Notes under the pieces: generated by a model | Told to the model about the DNA's origin: nothing | The model's database searches: none | Seen by the model: the letters and a program-made list of their open reading frames with translations, nothing else | Source of the DNA: Crambe crambe | Taxonomy: Eukaryota; Porifera; Demospongiae; Poecilosclerida; Crambeidae | Reading direction: 5' to 3' | Assembly (NCBI GenBank): GCA_963924555.1 | Contig: OZ004584.1 | Location: 3,471,001 to 3,535,000 of the forward strand | DNA: 64,000 nucleotides | Part shown: positions 11,301 to 22,819 of the stretch, piece after piece | Layout of the letters: each line of letters starts with the position of its first letter | Numbering within the stretch: the first letter of the stretch is position 1 | Made by a program: the position numbers and the translations under genes

Positions 11301-14300
11301 GAGTTAACTCTGAATTAACAATTTCTCTCTGGGATTTTACTCTCAATCAAGTCTAGACTTTATGGCTTAATGGCTAAACTCTTTTTCACATCACTTTAAA
11401 GCCTTATGCTTCTTCTTGACAACTTAAAAGAAAACAGAAGCATGCAGCTGTTGATCAGTGATTATAAATTCTGGGTAGGGTTCTAAAATTAGCTGCTAGC
11501 TTTGTAGTATAGCATGCAACCATTTCTCCTTCAGCTTACTAGTTAACATCAAAAGCTCTTCTTCAGTGTAACTATATGGCAAGGCAGCTGCATATTATGC
11601 ATACGCTTACTGATTTTGTGGGCTGGGTCTGCACCAACTACTATTTATTACGATGATGCTTGTAGCAGAGGTGTCTTTCAAGCAAATTAATTCGCTTATC
11701 ATCCTGGTATTATCATTTTTCAGAATAATTCACCCGCAGAATAGCAGTGGAGAACCTGTGATCAATCCAAGTGGCAAATACTTCATATCACTCAACCTTA
11801 ATGGGTGTAGAAGAAGGGTAAGTGTGACATGGCTAGAACTTCAAGAATAGTTTCATTGGTACATGAATTAAGGGGAGTTCACATATTAGTTCACTTATGG
11901 TAGTGTTTCCACATAATGTACATATGGAAATGTGCACAAGACTATAGGAATGATATACAAAATTTTTGTGGGTAAATTTTGAAATTCCCTGCCTATAATA
12001 AAAATGTGAAAAGGAAAATTTATTCTAAATAAAAAAGAAAAGCTGTGTCCAGTTCAAAAAAGTTTAGCAACAAGAGCGGTCAAGTAACCCCCTTCCCATC
12101 TCCAATATTACCAAAGTACGAGCTTGTTTTGTGTACTTAAAAACCACGAAGTTAGCAAAAAAAATTTACCCTACGAAAACTTTCCACTGTACAGTGCTAA
12201 CATAACCTTGCATGTATAATCACATGGTACTTTTTATTTCGTTTCTAGGTGGCAATAGATGATAGATTACCAGTGAGTATGAGTGGGGAATTGTTGTGCT
12301 CCTATTCCAGCAATGGTGATGAATTTTGGGTCAGCCTCATTGAAAAGGCATACATGAAGGTTTGTGCAATGAAATCAATGATAGCTGATGCTTATGATTG
12401 TTAAGGCAACCAAATATGTTAAGTATCCATTCATACGTGATTTTCTATTATGATCACATAAACTGAACATTGTATTATGTGTGTAGGTGATGGGCGGCTA
12501 TGACTTTCCAGGATCAAGTTCTGTGAGTATATTAATATTGATGGGTAGTATGCAGCCTAGTGCTAGTCACATGACTTGTGACCAATCAGATCCTCTGAAG
12601 AGTGTATTTTAATATCATTGTGATAACCTACGTGTGTATACGACCCATACAGGAATTTTTTAGGGGGGTGGAGTGGATTGCACATGGTATAGATGACCAC
12701 ATGATTAGGCCATGGCAATGGGGCGGAGCATGAAAGAAATGGAGGACTCATTGTTGGCTAATTCTCCTACCATTTTCATAAGTATCAGCAATATTGTGTT
12801 TTGTACTTTAGTTATTGCTTACATAATTTTGTGGGGGGAGAGGAGGGATTTCTTCCAGGTTTCCCACCCCCTCTATGAAATCTCCTCTCTGACCACCTGG
12901 TAAAGTGGACCCATGCATGCATGCATACTGTAGCAGCAGGTTACACTCATACACATTATGTATGTATGTAGAACATTGATCTCCATGCACTTACTGGATG
13001 GATTCCTGAGAGAATCAGCTTAAAAACAGCAGATGACACAGCATTCAGAAAAATGGAGCAGGGATTAAAGAAAGGTGTGTAATGTATGGATATTCATATG
13101 ACTATAGAACTCATGGCATCTCATAACTGAACATGTGCCCTCTTCTGTGCTAGCATTTTACATAATGTGTAGGTTGTGTACTCCGGTTTTCACAAAAAAA
13201 GCCACTCTTCTTGCAAAAGCACATGCGCAGTAAATAATTAACAGAGCATGCACAGTTGTGATAGCAACTATCGAGCAGAATGGCAAGCTGTGAGCCAGGT
13301 AGGAGAAGGCTTACAGTGTTGATTTGCATTGGAGAATGGAGAAGTAATAGGACTGAAACTGAAAGAATTTGTGTGTTGATGTGAGTACTGTGTGTAGAAT
13401 AGTTGTTCTGTAATCCTGGAAGTGTGTCAAAACAGCCTTACCCAGTGGACAGAACACCAACCAAAAAATTAACAGATGCAGTGAAAATGTTACTTCTTGA
13501 TATGGTAACTGATGAGCCACATTTATATTTGAGAGAACTACAAGCTAGGCTTCTTACATTTACTGGCATTGATGTCAGTGCAACAATTATCTGCAGATAT
13601 TGAGGCAAAAGACCTATATCTTTTAAAATGCTTGTCAGGGGAGAACGTCTTACTTTAGTTAGCATGATTACCATGAGTGGCATACTTGATTTTCACATGG
13701 TTCATGGAAATACAGATGGTGATGCTTTTCTTTGGAAAATAATTTACTGCCATGTCTAATGCCTTTTAATGCCAAATAGCATTGTGACTATGGATAATTG
13801 TGCTATTCACCATATTGAAGAAGTTATTGGAGCCATCATACACTTCCTACCACCATATTCCCCAGACTATAACCCTATCAAGTGCAAAGTGAATACCTCG
13901 ATGGAAGTTGAAATGAAAGTTACGGAATATGTAGAGCTTATTGTACGAAGTGCCTTTGCTGCAGTGACTGATTCTGATTGCCTCAGTTGGATAAGAGAGT
14001 GTGGAATTTACAACATGAACTACTAGATATGAAAGCTATAGCTATAGGTATTATAATTATTACTTTGTTCATTTATGCAACATGAACTACAATATAAAGA
14101 CTACAGTTATTAATGCATATACTTTGTTTGCAACATAATATCTACTAAGATAGGGGCATGAATGCTCAGTTGTAGTTATATGTGTTACAGACTGCGGAGA
14201 GTTAGTTCTTTTGTTCCATGAATTCTGACTCCGTTAAAATGTTATCTTGAAGTAATTCTTACAAGTATCTTAATTGCTGCAAGTTCTTAAATCTTATATC

Positions 14301-17146
14301 TGCACATCTACCAGATGAAGTACAGCTTTTTGTGACTTCTATTTGTTTAGGAACTTGATGTGCTGGTGCATTAATAGGGCTTACTGGTTTCATAAAGGCA
14401 TCAGCAATAGCTTCTGATAAAGATTCCTTCTTGGGTTTTGGAATTGATCCCGTTATCATGGGCACTTTTGGTGGGTGATCATAGCTCTCATGTATGTCAT
14501 TGATGATTATCCTAGCCCACAATTTTAGTTGGGGCCTTGTATAGCTATCTTGATGCTTTTTACATAACTCCTCAAATGCTTCTTCAATTCTTTTTCCTTT
14601 TTCTTGATGTCTAGTGCATCCATTACCTTCTTTTGTCCTCTTGCTTGGTGGTTCCAATTCCTCTACTTCAATTTCATTTTTGTTATACCAAAGGTGTATT
14701 TCACCTCTTTTATGCTTCAAATACATTTGAACGAGGTCTTCATCTACGATCCACCTCTTAGTAGATTGCCTGCCTTCAAAATACCCCAAACCCCCCCCCC
14801 CCCCAAAAAAAAAAAATCTCTTTAATTCTTTCTCAATTTTATTCTTCATATCTTCTCTCTTAACCAATACAATGCTGTTTAGTAATAGGTTTCTTCTTTT
14901 TCATTATTATTTTTACTTTATAGGAATATACATCATTCTGTGGAAGAAACTGCATGATAAAGCTTGACATAGCATTACAGTCGAAGAACTGCTAGACCGA
15001 ATATCAGAACATAGCAATCCTGTTAGGAGGAGTATGGAGAGTTCAAGAGAGTTTACTTAGTTTCCCTACTTACATAGTTGGATGAAACAAGTTGGATGGC
15101 TTTGGTTGGGGTACGTACAATAGTCTCTGAGATTGTCTGGGTTGTGGTTTGGCTTGGGACTTGACGCAGTAGACCTCTATGTACCATCCTAGTATATAAG
15201 CTACATCATTTCTACATATCAGCAAAATAATGTACATGTCCTTGATCCTAACCTGACAAGATTCCACATGCACAATATAAATGGCCATCTCACTGAGCCA
15301 ATTGACTAATTTATGTTGCCTGTGCATTAATAAATTTGTGTGAATCATTAATGATGCTATAATAAAGCATGTAAGATTAGCTATCACCCTTTTTGGCTCT
15401 AACTAAATAAATACAGTGTATTATGGTTGTGAGTTACATCTTGACACTATTGGGTTTTGTCCTTCTGTTATCTTCAGTCCCTTCAGCAAAATGAGAAAAC
15501 AGCAGCCTCCTATAATATGCTGCCACTCAGGAAAGTTAGTTGTTTTCTGAATTTGGTTATTCTGGCAGGCCAGAACAAGTGCTGCTTGGCGAGTGATAAA
15601 CCCTTCCCATACACTGCACATTTTCAGATGGTCCCAGGTAAATACCTGAAACCAGCTTATATAAATAATGGAATTCAGCCTTATTGAATATACGTAATAC
15701 CCATCAAAGTTGGTTATCTACTGAAGGCAATCCTTACCGAGTTCCATATACACTAGTACCTTTATCGCACCACTCCTAACAGTAGCTGAGACAGCAAGCT
15801 CTCCACATCATGATGTTCTCATCATAATTGCAAAGGAGTAATTGGAAGTCTAGAATCAGAAGATGGCTTCATCCCCTTAACACCAGTTGTAGCTAAGGAG
15901 TATCACTGAGAGGATTCCCGTACTCTTGGCTTATATGCACAGCCAACAAATATGTCCTAATGGTGTTATGAGTACAAGACTGCAATATATCTGTTCCATT
16001 GCTGGGAGTGGGGGCACTTCATAAAAATAGAACCCGAGCTGATGGGAGCTAGCTTGCTGCCAGGCTGTTCCTAACAAGGTCCAGAGCAGAATTCTCCAAT
16101 CTCTGGACAACCAATCTGGCCACTAAGAGTTTTCACAAGCATTCTATGGTTGGAGATGGGTGCAGCCCCAGTGCTGGGAAGTATACCTGGGATAGAGATT
16201 GCATCAGCTTTCACATTTTGTACCCCCACAATGTTCATACAAAGCTTTATAATCTTTACGATTTTGTCATGAACTACTGTCATGTTGTCGCACCTGATCA
16301 AAAGTTGTTTTGTGGTGCTCATAATCCCTGGCAGCCACTGCTATTACGATAGGTACTTGGCCACTCTGTACGGTTCAAAAAAGTTTAGCAACAAGAGAGT
16401 CAAGTAACCCCTTACCCATACCTATCACCAAACTCAGGAACCACACCAAACTACAAGCTAACTATTCCTACTTCACTCCCATGATAGGCCAGGATGAGAT
16501 ATTAAGGGAGTGAAATAGGAATAGTAGTTCGGTAATACTGGTGTGCTTGGTGATGGGTACGGGTAAGGGTTTACTAGACTCTCTTGTTGCTGAATCATAC
16601 ACATTAGCCATCCCTACTCTCCATTTTTAAAATTTTTCCTTTACTTGTTCATCACCTTTTTTGCAGATTACAGATGAAAATAGGTTATGTATCTAGAATC
16701 AGTCAGTTACTTTGTAACTTTTATAGGCAACTGGTATTGTATGAGCCGAATGAATCTGATCTGGAAGGACAAATGCTAATGGAGCTTGTAGCTATACAGC
16801 TAATAAGATTGTCATTGACATTGATTATAATTTTCATGGCCTTTATTGTTCGAGAGAAAATTAAAGTAGTTCTTCTTCGACCAATGAGAACCATTGGTGA
16901 CAGTAAACAGCTTGATTCGGCAAAGAAGAAACTCTATTCACTCTGTCCAACACGTGGTTCCGGGCCCACCCAGGTGGGGGCTGTTTCTATATAGTGCACT
17001 GCATAAGCAACCCTTTACCTGCCAACTGCACACTTGCACTGTACATAGGTTGAAAGCCGCTAGGTTGGAAGTGATGTGCTGTTGTTGAACATGTCGAGTT
17101 AGGATTATTTCCAAGTAGAATTATAGCTTTTTAATGAAATATGTTA

Positions 17147-17179
<33 letters not shown>

Positions 17180-20100
17180 AAACGACCAGATGAAAACGGC
17201 AATTTTAGAAGCCGCTGTAAAATGATCTTCTGTTGTTCATATTTGAGTCCCAGCACATAGGTGTTCTGTCTTCAGGTTAGGAGTTGTTGACAGTGGGAGA
17301 GAGGCATTCTAGAGTTATGAAAGAAAATATTATGTACTACTCAATGGAGCATCTGTGCCATCCCTACTTAGAGAGTACTATTGCCCCCTGAGTAGCTAGG
17401 TGACCTATAATCATATATTTTTGAGTGCAATTTGCTCTAACTATATTTGCATTTTCTAAAGCTTGACTAAGCAGCTGGAACTTGATCCTTCCACTACGCA
17501 GGGCAGGGGGGAGCATTTACCCCCCCCCCCCCCCCTTGAGAAACCTATTGTATAATTATGCTAGCTTCATCCCCTCCCCCGAAGTAATCTTTATCCCCCC
17601 TTAAATCTAATCCTAAATGCAGCCCTGCTACACATACTCAGCCATTAGCCCCACCACTTTCAATGTATATATTATTATACGTAGGTAATGCATTACTAAC
17701 AGTAGCTACTGGTGAGCTGAGTGAAGGGAAGGCAGAGAGAGCTGGTTTGGTACCTACTCATGCCTATGCAGTACTGAGTGTGGTTGAAGTACAAGTACGT
17801 GAACTAATATTGTAGATTCAGGTTAATTATCATACCTCATTAAGAATGTTAAGTCAGAGTCGGAAATTGTTACTTATCTCTATATTCTGTTTTGATGTCA
17901 GGGGATAAAATTGATGCAGTTGAAGAATCCATGGAGCCACAAAAGATGGCGGGTGAGTCAAAACTATCTGTGGCCTTGAACAGGATTTCTGCCTCTCATC
18001 TCGTTGGTTACTTGGTTATTATTATAATGGTACCAGGGCAATTATTCAGAGAAGGATCATTCACACTGGACTCCTGAACTGAAGAAGGCTCTTAATTTCG
18101 ACCAGACACGAGCTATGCAAATAGACAATGGTAAGGATTTTTTGGATGCATAAATTTTCATGAAGCCAAATCCTTCTTTCAAATAATAATTGCTGGAAGA
18201 TTGTTCATATTTATCCCATTAGGCCTGATTACTTAAAGTCTATTTGCGTTCACTTGATCCCTTGATCATTCATTTAGTAGCTATAACTTTCAAATTTCAA
18301 AAACCAGCTCATAGAATGGGTGATCAGCTCTCTACTGGTGTTTTAAATGTGAAATTTTGTCAAGAATTAAGAAAGATATGATCAAGGTATCAGGTGAACA
18401 CAAATACACTACTTGACTATTTGTATACATGTATGTAGGTGTATTTTGGATAGATTGGTCTTCATTGCTGAAATTTTATGACGTTGCTTACATCAACTGG
18501 AAACCCGACATGTTCAAACATAAGTCCACACTACACGAGTAAATTTAATACATATGGTTAGGTAGCTAAATGCAGTGGGTCTTCAATTAAAAGAGTAACA
18601 GGTTGGGTCAGTGCTGCACCCTGTTAGATGGGCAGACATTCTGCAGCAGCATCAAAGGTTTTATTACATTGGCTGCTGCTCTATGTGCCTGCAGCTGTTG
18701 GCAGTGACTGAAACAATAGTTTTAGCTAATAAAAGAACCAAATCTATCACATGTATGCTAAGAATTATGAGCACCCTAATATAATCAGACCTAAACTGAG
18801 GCAGTATAGGAAAATTTTAGGTCATGTGATCTGCCTACATGAGCAAGGGGTCTATATAAGCTTGGCTAACATAGCACACAGCATTTGGTCCAACCACCCT
18901 ATAGAAGTTCAATATATGCACGTCTCTATTATTATCATTATTCTTTCTTTGAAGTTGTTGGAAACCTAGTTCAGTGGAGAAAGACTGGTATGATATAAGT
19001 AAGTGTTATATGGTGTGTGACCATGCAAAGCAGTGATGGGCATTCTTCCACAGGCAACAATCCGCAGTACACTTTGAAGGTCCAGTGTAAAGATCCTTTG
19101 GCCACCGTGTGGGTCCTACTCTGTAGGCACATCACTAAGAAGGTGTGCACACAAAATCTATAGCATACATACGCACTATTAGATAATCCATGTCCTATTG
19201 CACATGTGGGAGATCATAAGTCCACATCTGCTGTTAATTCACCTGCCACTCCACCATTTGTGTGTGCCTTCTTAGTCAAAACGCCACATATCAGTTCATT
19301 CAGTGTGCATGAATGTTAATGTGCCACATTTCCAAACTTAGTGTTGCCTTTGTTATGATGATACTGTAATTATGCTATGTAGATTGCTAAATTGATACTT
19401 TTCACTGCTTATTAGAGTGACTTTGCCAACAATGAGAAGTTTATTACCCTCAATATCGATCCCAGTGATGGCAAGCGGATATATTACAATCGTATGTGAT
19501 GTATCCATAACTTTTCTTTAAATGTTTACCTGTACGTACCTATCTGCATGTACAGGGAAGTTTATGATTCAGGGAGTGAAGATCAATACTCCTCTATACC
19601 TTGCCAAGATAGAGGGTGTGACCAAGGGAACATCAACATATACCATCATTGTCTCACAGCTGGAATCTCTCAGCACAATTCATTATACTTTAAAGGTAAG
19701 CATCTTGAAACAACCCCTTGGGATCAGTTGTCTCTGCTACCAATTAAATTGACTACTATAGAACAAAATTAATTACCTCATACAGTCAAGACTTCTATAG
19801 AGTGAACCTTGATGTATTATCTTTACTAGATTCCATATGTAGTTAAAGGTGTAATAATTGTGTTTTTCATACTTGAAACAGGTTTATTCAACGTGTGATT
19901 TTTCAGTCACACCAGTCCCCAATCCATATATACATCATAAACAGGTATGACAAGTACACTTCCTTAGGTAAACAACATTGTTATATTCTTATTTCACACG
20001 CAGCTTAAGGGAGGGTGGCGGAATCCACAAACCAATGAACCTAAGTTCACCATCACTACTTCTTCACACTCCAACCAAATTCTACTGAAGTTACGAGCTC

Positions 20101-20575
20101 CTAAGTAAGCGTTTTAGCTAATACACAACCTCAGAGTATTTACTGTATTTGAATTTGATTCTGTGGATTTTAACAGTATGTGGGCTTAGTATTGGCTATA
20201 ATCTTCTCTGGCTGTAAGAAATTGCATATAAAGAGTCTCAAGAAAGCAATCATCATGCACATTATATTCTGTGATCCAATAGAGAATTGTTTGGTCAGCT
20301 GGATATTCAACCTAAGGAGGGATCTGATACTACTTTCCAAAGGACCAACAGTGGAGCATACAGGTAAGAAAACTGAAAACTACATCCAAAGGATACAATA
20401 ATTGGGCATGTTTTGCAGACAAGGGCTGGTTATCCTGGAGATTTCATTGCCTAAAGGAGTATTTACTGTTTCAGCACTTTGCTACAATCCAAAGGACATT
20501 CCCACAATGGCCACAGCTTCTTTCCTCATTACATTATACTCAGACAATGTTTTTAATTTTGATATTTCATACTGA
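5354..20575 (+). CDS. CAPN7: Calpain-7 (MIT-MIT-calpain cysteine protease)
   Basis: 24 exons join in phase by GT-AG introns into 852 codons plus stop, close to the vertebrate length of about 813. Exons: 5354-5600, 6023-6066, 6123-6239, 6408-6609, 6905-7085, 7182-7404, 11175-11260, 11724-11817, 12249-12359, 12487-12522, 12972-13074, 17685-17794, 17902-17952, 18037-18130, 18439-18538, 18970-18998, 19054-19142, 19416-19491, 19556-19695, 19882-19944, 20004-20104, 20190-20213, 20283-20363, 20419-20575. Two MIT domains (exons 1-4) should bind ESCRT-III tails. The papain-like core keeps Cys (codon 11190-11192, 'DCSFVASL'), His (17759-17761, 'PTHAYAVL') and Asn (17926-17928, 'LKNPWS'). Two C2-like/CBSW domains follow. 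Large introns 6 and 11 carry most of the inserted elements. Family call is firm; the 24-bp exon near 20200 is the least certain junction. Confidence 0.95.
5783..5873. mobile_element. 91-bp MITE with 9-bp target duplication
   Basis: Arms of 38 bp starting TAGTCTGGTG and ending CACCAGACTA pair almost perfectly around a loop of about 15 bases. The 9-mer AATGGCTGG flanks both sides (5774-5782 and 5874-5882), which is the target-site duplication. A 9-bp duplication with long inverted ends is typical of Mutator-like elements. It lies in intron 1 of CAPN7. Confidence 0.85.
7709..7732. repeat. (CA)n microsatellite
   Basis: A run of CA dinucleotides followed by CATACATACG, in intron 6 of CAPN7. Confidence 0.85.
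8793..9278 (+). CDS. Single-exon hypothetical protein nested in CAPN7 intron
   Basis: An uninterrupted 161-codon frame from an ATG at 8793 to a stop at 9276-9278, lying wholly inside the 3.8-kb intron between calpain exons 6 and 7 on the same strand. Composition is that of a folded soluble protein: charged, with alternating beta-like stretches ('INEVLVYIYITVKS', 'DIKFKIRIPDGW') and no signal peptide or membrane segment. It is by far the longest clean ORF in the intron. I do not recognise the family. It may be an intron-nested gene, a retrocopy, or a cargo ORF of a mobile element. A GTG upstream (8766) extends the frame by nine codons, but the ATG is preferred. Confidence 0.6.
   Translation: MSKPYTPFPYEEAPFLGELPLKVKEEVEYALTDIPSLPAGKKINEVLVYIYITVKSATRTKTRAVYQIYSENTGLEYSQLMNTAFPEDDFVMNSANLWLPTFGKKKEDIKFKIRIPDGWCTNDTPISEPNSKKYKNLHDAMKDYVKGTDSIYTGVFLLGYR
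9478..10045. repeat. Minisatellite, about 30-bp units
   Basis: Imperfect tandem copies of a unit built from 'TCCGTTCAATACAGCAGAC' followed by 'CACTGGACTGG'. They fall in two blocks (about 9478-9620 and 9765-10045), separated by purine-rich sequence rich in GGAGG and GAGA. The unit contains short internal inverted complements (GACCAGTC / GACTGGTC). It lies within CAPN7 intron 6, after the nested ORF. Confidence 0.75.
12052..12110. repeat. Fragment of the GTTTAGCAACAAGAG repeat family
   Basis: Starts GTTCAAAAAAGTTTAGCAAC and continues AAGAGCGGTCAAGTAACCC, nearly identical to the left arm of the inverted-repeat element at 16385. Only one arm is visible here, so it is a truncated copy in a CAPN7 intron. 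Confidence 0.6.
13270..14026 (+). pseudogene. Tc1/mariner-like transposase relic
   Basis: The N-terminal part (13403-13603) has a helix-turn-helix segment with 'YPVDRTPTKKLTD' and 'DEPHLYLRELQARL'. The C-terminal part (13769-14026) has 'IVTMDNCAIHHIEEV', containing the second catalytic Asp, and 'FLPPYSPDYNPI' leading into the third acidic position. The two parts are in different frames with stops between, and the region of the first Asp is shortened. It is a decayed DDE_3/Tc1-type transposase in the 4.6-kb intron 11 of CAPN7. Terminal repeats were not found. Confidence 0.75.
14259..14867 (-). CDS. Hypothetical ORF in intron 11 of CAPN7, antisense
   Basis: The minus-strand frame is open for about 200 codons, but its N-terminal part crosses a 15-C/12-A homopolymer (about 14789-14817) that translates to runs of Phe and Gly, so the true start or an exon edge is probably downstream of it (from about 14760). 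The remaining 165 residues are charged and helical ('EDLVQMYLKHKRGEIHL', 'RPQLKLWARIIINDIHES', 'DHPPKVPMITG') and end in a Ser/Cys-rich tail. I recall similar 'LWA ... PPxxPMI' ORFs repeated in sponge genomes, often near mobile elements, but cannot verify this. No function is proposed. Confidence 0.45.
   Translation of the reverse strand: MVKREDMKNKIEKELKRFFFFGGGGGLGYFEGRQSTKRWIVDEDLVQMYLKHKRGEIHLWYNKNEIEVEELEPPSKRTKEGNGCTRHQEKGKRIEEAFEELCKKHQDSYTRPQLKLWARIIINDIHESYDHPPKVPMITGSIPKPKKESLSEAIADAFMKPVSPINAPAHQVPKQIEVTKSCTSSGRCADIRFKNLQQLRYL
16385..16592. mobile_element. Foldback MITE, about 208 bp
   Basis: The left arm reads GTTTAGCAACAAGAGAGTCA then AGTAACCCCTTACCCATACC. The right arm is its reverse complement with scattered mismatches, ending GACTCTCTTGTTGCTGAATC. 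The inner parts also pair (CTATTCCTACTTCACTCCC against GGGAGTGAAATAGGAATAG). It belongs to the same family as the copies at 12052 and inside 55247-55704. Confidence 0.75.
17146..17179. repeat. (GAT)n microsatellite
   Basis: About ten GAT triplets in CAPN7 intron 11. Confidence 0.85.
18240..18412. mobile_element. MITE copy 1 (TTTGTGTTCACTTGATACC ends)
   Basis: Left end TTTGCGTTCACTTGATCCC followed by TTGATCA; the right end TGATCAAGGTATCAGGTGAA followed by CACAAAT is its inverted complement. Internal GGGTGATCAGCTCTCT is shared with the copy at 28046-28196. It lies between calpain exons 14 and 15. Confidence 0.65.
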
Positions 20576-22819
20576 ATATCCATGCAGTGTAAATTCATCT
20601 TGTTCATGTAGCTCAATGTCATATTCTTTGTATGATGATGATCTTGACCAGAGTTTTATACTTTCACCTGTTATTTCTGCGTAGTCTATACTTCACCAGA
20701 GTATACTATATTATAGGTGGAAATAATTTTTTCTTTACTAGCATGCAATAGCACAGAGGGCATGCACTCTGTATAACAATACATAAATATTTTGTATGAG
20801 GCGCCAGATGTGATGATAATGTTTGCACTGTATTACAGTGTTCAAATAAGTGTGCACTGTTGAATTGTATACACGTGTTAGATTGTATAAGAAATTACTG
20901 GTCAAACCATAGGTTAGATAAGTTAGCTAGGTACCAAAAAAAATTAAATGGAATTCTTAGGTCTGAGGATACTCAGCCCCTTTCATTTGAAGATTGTTAT
21001 TCTTTATAGCCATCCAGTTAGCTGCATGAATACATCCTACAATTGCAGCTGTGGTAGGATGAGTTTGCAAACCAAGACCTCATAGACCATTGAATTTGCA
21101 CACAAACTTTCCCAAAAGCTATTTGTTTAACAAAGGTGGCTGCTGGGAAACTTTTGAGTGCTTGGTACACAGTGAGTTTAACTTATTAAACTTGCAACAA
21201 AAGAGCTTATGGTGAAAACTCTCACAAAAGACTGTTTGACTGTTTGCATTTCTATATGATATCTTTGGGGGGAAATCAGTTTTCAGTGGTAGCACGTTAT
21301 TTATTTTGAACTTGTGTCAATATTGAGTTATTGTAACTGATTTGATACATAATAAGCTCACTAATTGCATAAAAGAGCTAACTGAGGTACTTGCAATTCA
21401 GGTCATTTTTACAGTGATAGCACCATCCAGGCTTAAAGTTGGACTCAAATTCTGGTAAGTATAGCTAATGACTATTTTATTACTATAGTGTTGTAATAGC
21501 AATGCAACTGCATATGATGTTTAGTTATTCTTTGCTTCTTTTACACATTTTCATCATTTTCTACATGTGACAAGCATATAATATTGAATTTTATGTGCAT
21601 GTTCTGCACTTACTACCTTGAGATGAGAAAAAAAATTAGCTATAGCTTCCCTCCAGGAGATTCTCTTGACAATTTTGAGGTGCTCACGGTATCTGGAGCT
21701 TAGCCAACAGCTGCTACATAAAACTAGGCTGGTCACTCATGCTTAGCAACCAGAGCCAAAATTAATCTTTTTGGTTTGTCAGGTGGAGAGAATTGAGGGA
21801 AGAAATTGAAATGCACATGCATGCAATGCTAGTCTCATATGCCATTCCTGTCTGATATATCTGACTAATGTATGTAGCTAAGGTGCACATGAAGAAATGG
21901 CTAGGCAGTTAATTGTATGCCTTTCTACCATTGTATGCCTCTCCACTAAACTTGGGAGTACTAACTTCAATGGATGACCAACCCCTAGGCTGTAATTACC
22001 CCTGGTAAAAGTAATTCCCGTGCCCATCATGATCCCCTGTATGTACTTCTTTGCATAATTTCAGAGGAGTCATTCTGTTCCACAGTGATTATAGAAAAGG
22101 ACTGCTGTCATTGCTAGTGTTAGACATTGCATGGAGGATAATCATGGTAGGATTTTTGTATAGTAGAGTTATTTGACCCATAGATATACAAACCCTTCCT
22201 AGAAAATCATGCTCTAGCTATAGTGCTTGGCGTATAATAACGAAGTGTTGCACAAGCTGAATTGTGGCCTGCCACTCCGATTAATCCACAATAATAATTA
22301 CATATTTACCTTTAATCTTCTGAATCGGTTAGAACTTTTAATGTTGGAATGTCAAGTGTGGAATCACATAGAAAATGATATTTGGCCATATTATATAATA
22401 TTGATCATGCCGTGGTTTCCAACTAGAGTTACAATTAGGTACTTCACTCCAGTATCAGAGACTCCCTCTAAGCTAATTTTTATGAGAGAGAAGTCACAAT
22501 CATACCCCTTTTTGGACAATACCATGCAAAGCAGGCACACTGAGAAGTTGCAGAAAAACTGCAAAAAACGCCCATTTTTGAGTTGTGTCTTGAACTCAGA
22601 TAATTTCATGCACGGATGAAGGCAAGGAGCACAGAATATTAAAAGCACTTTTAGCAGTACAGCAAAATAATACAGAGCAATGAATAATTTGTTACTTTAT
22701 ACATAGTATAGACCTCACTCCAAACAAAGGATAGCCCCTCGATCAAGAGTGAGTAGCTAAAGACTCTTAAAAGAAAATGGCTAAGCAGTGTAATGTTTGT
22801 TTCGTGTAGATTGAGAATC
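20576..22819. other. Intergenic gap between CAPN7 and the TRPA-like gene
   Basis: No gene recognised. A 130-codon plus-strand ORF (22227-22619) has no domain and no splice context, and its overlap with an equally long antisense ORF suggests chance. The promoter and 5' UTR of the downstream channel gene are expected in the last few hundred bases. Confidence 0.5.

Noticed and set aside
16674-17088. Plus-strand ORF of 106 codons with a hydrophobic stretch
   Set aside because: It lies among repeat elements in a CAPN7 intron, has no matching domain, and its end runs into non-coding sequence.
22227-22648. Overlapping 130- and 85-codon ORFs on opposite strands
   Set aside because: No domain, no splice context, AT-rich composition; most likely chance.
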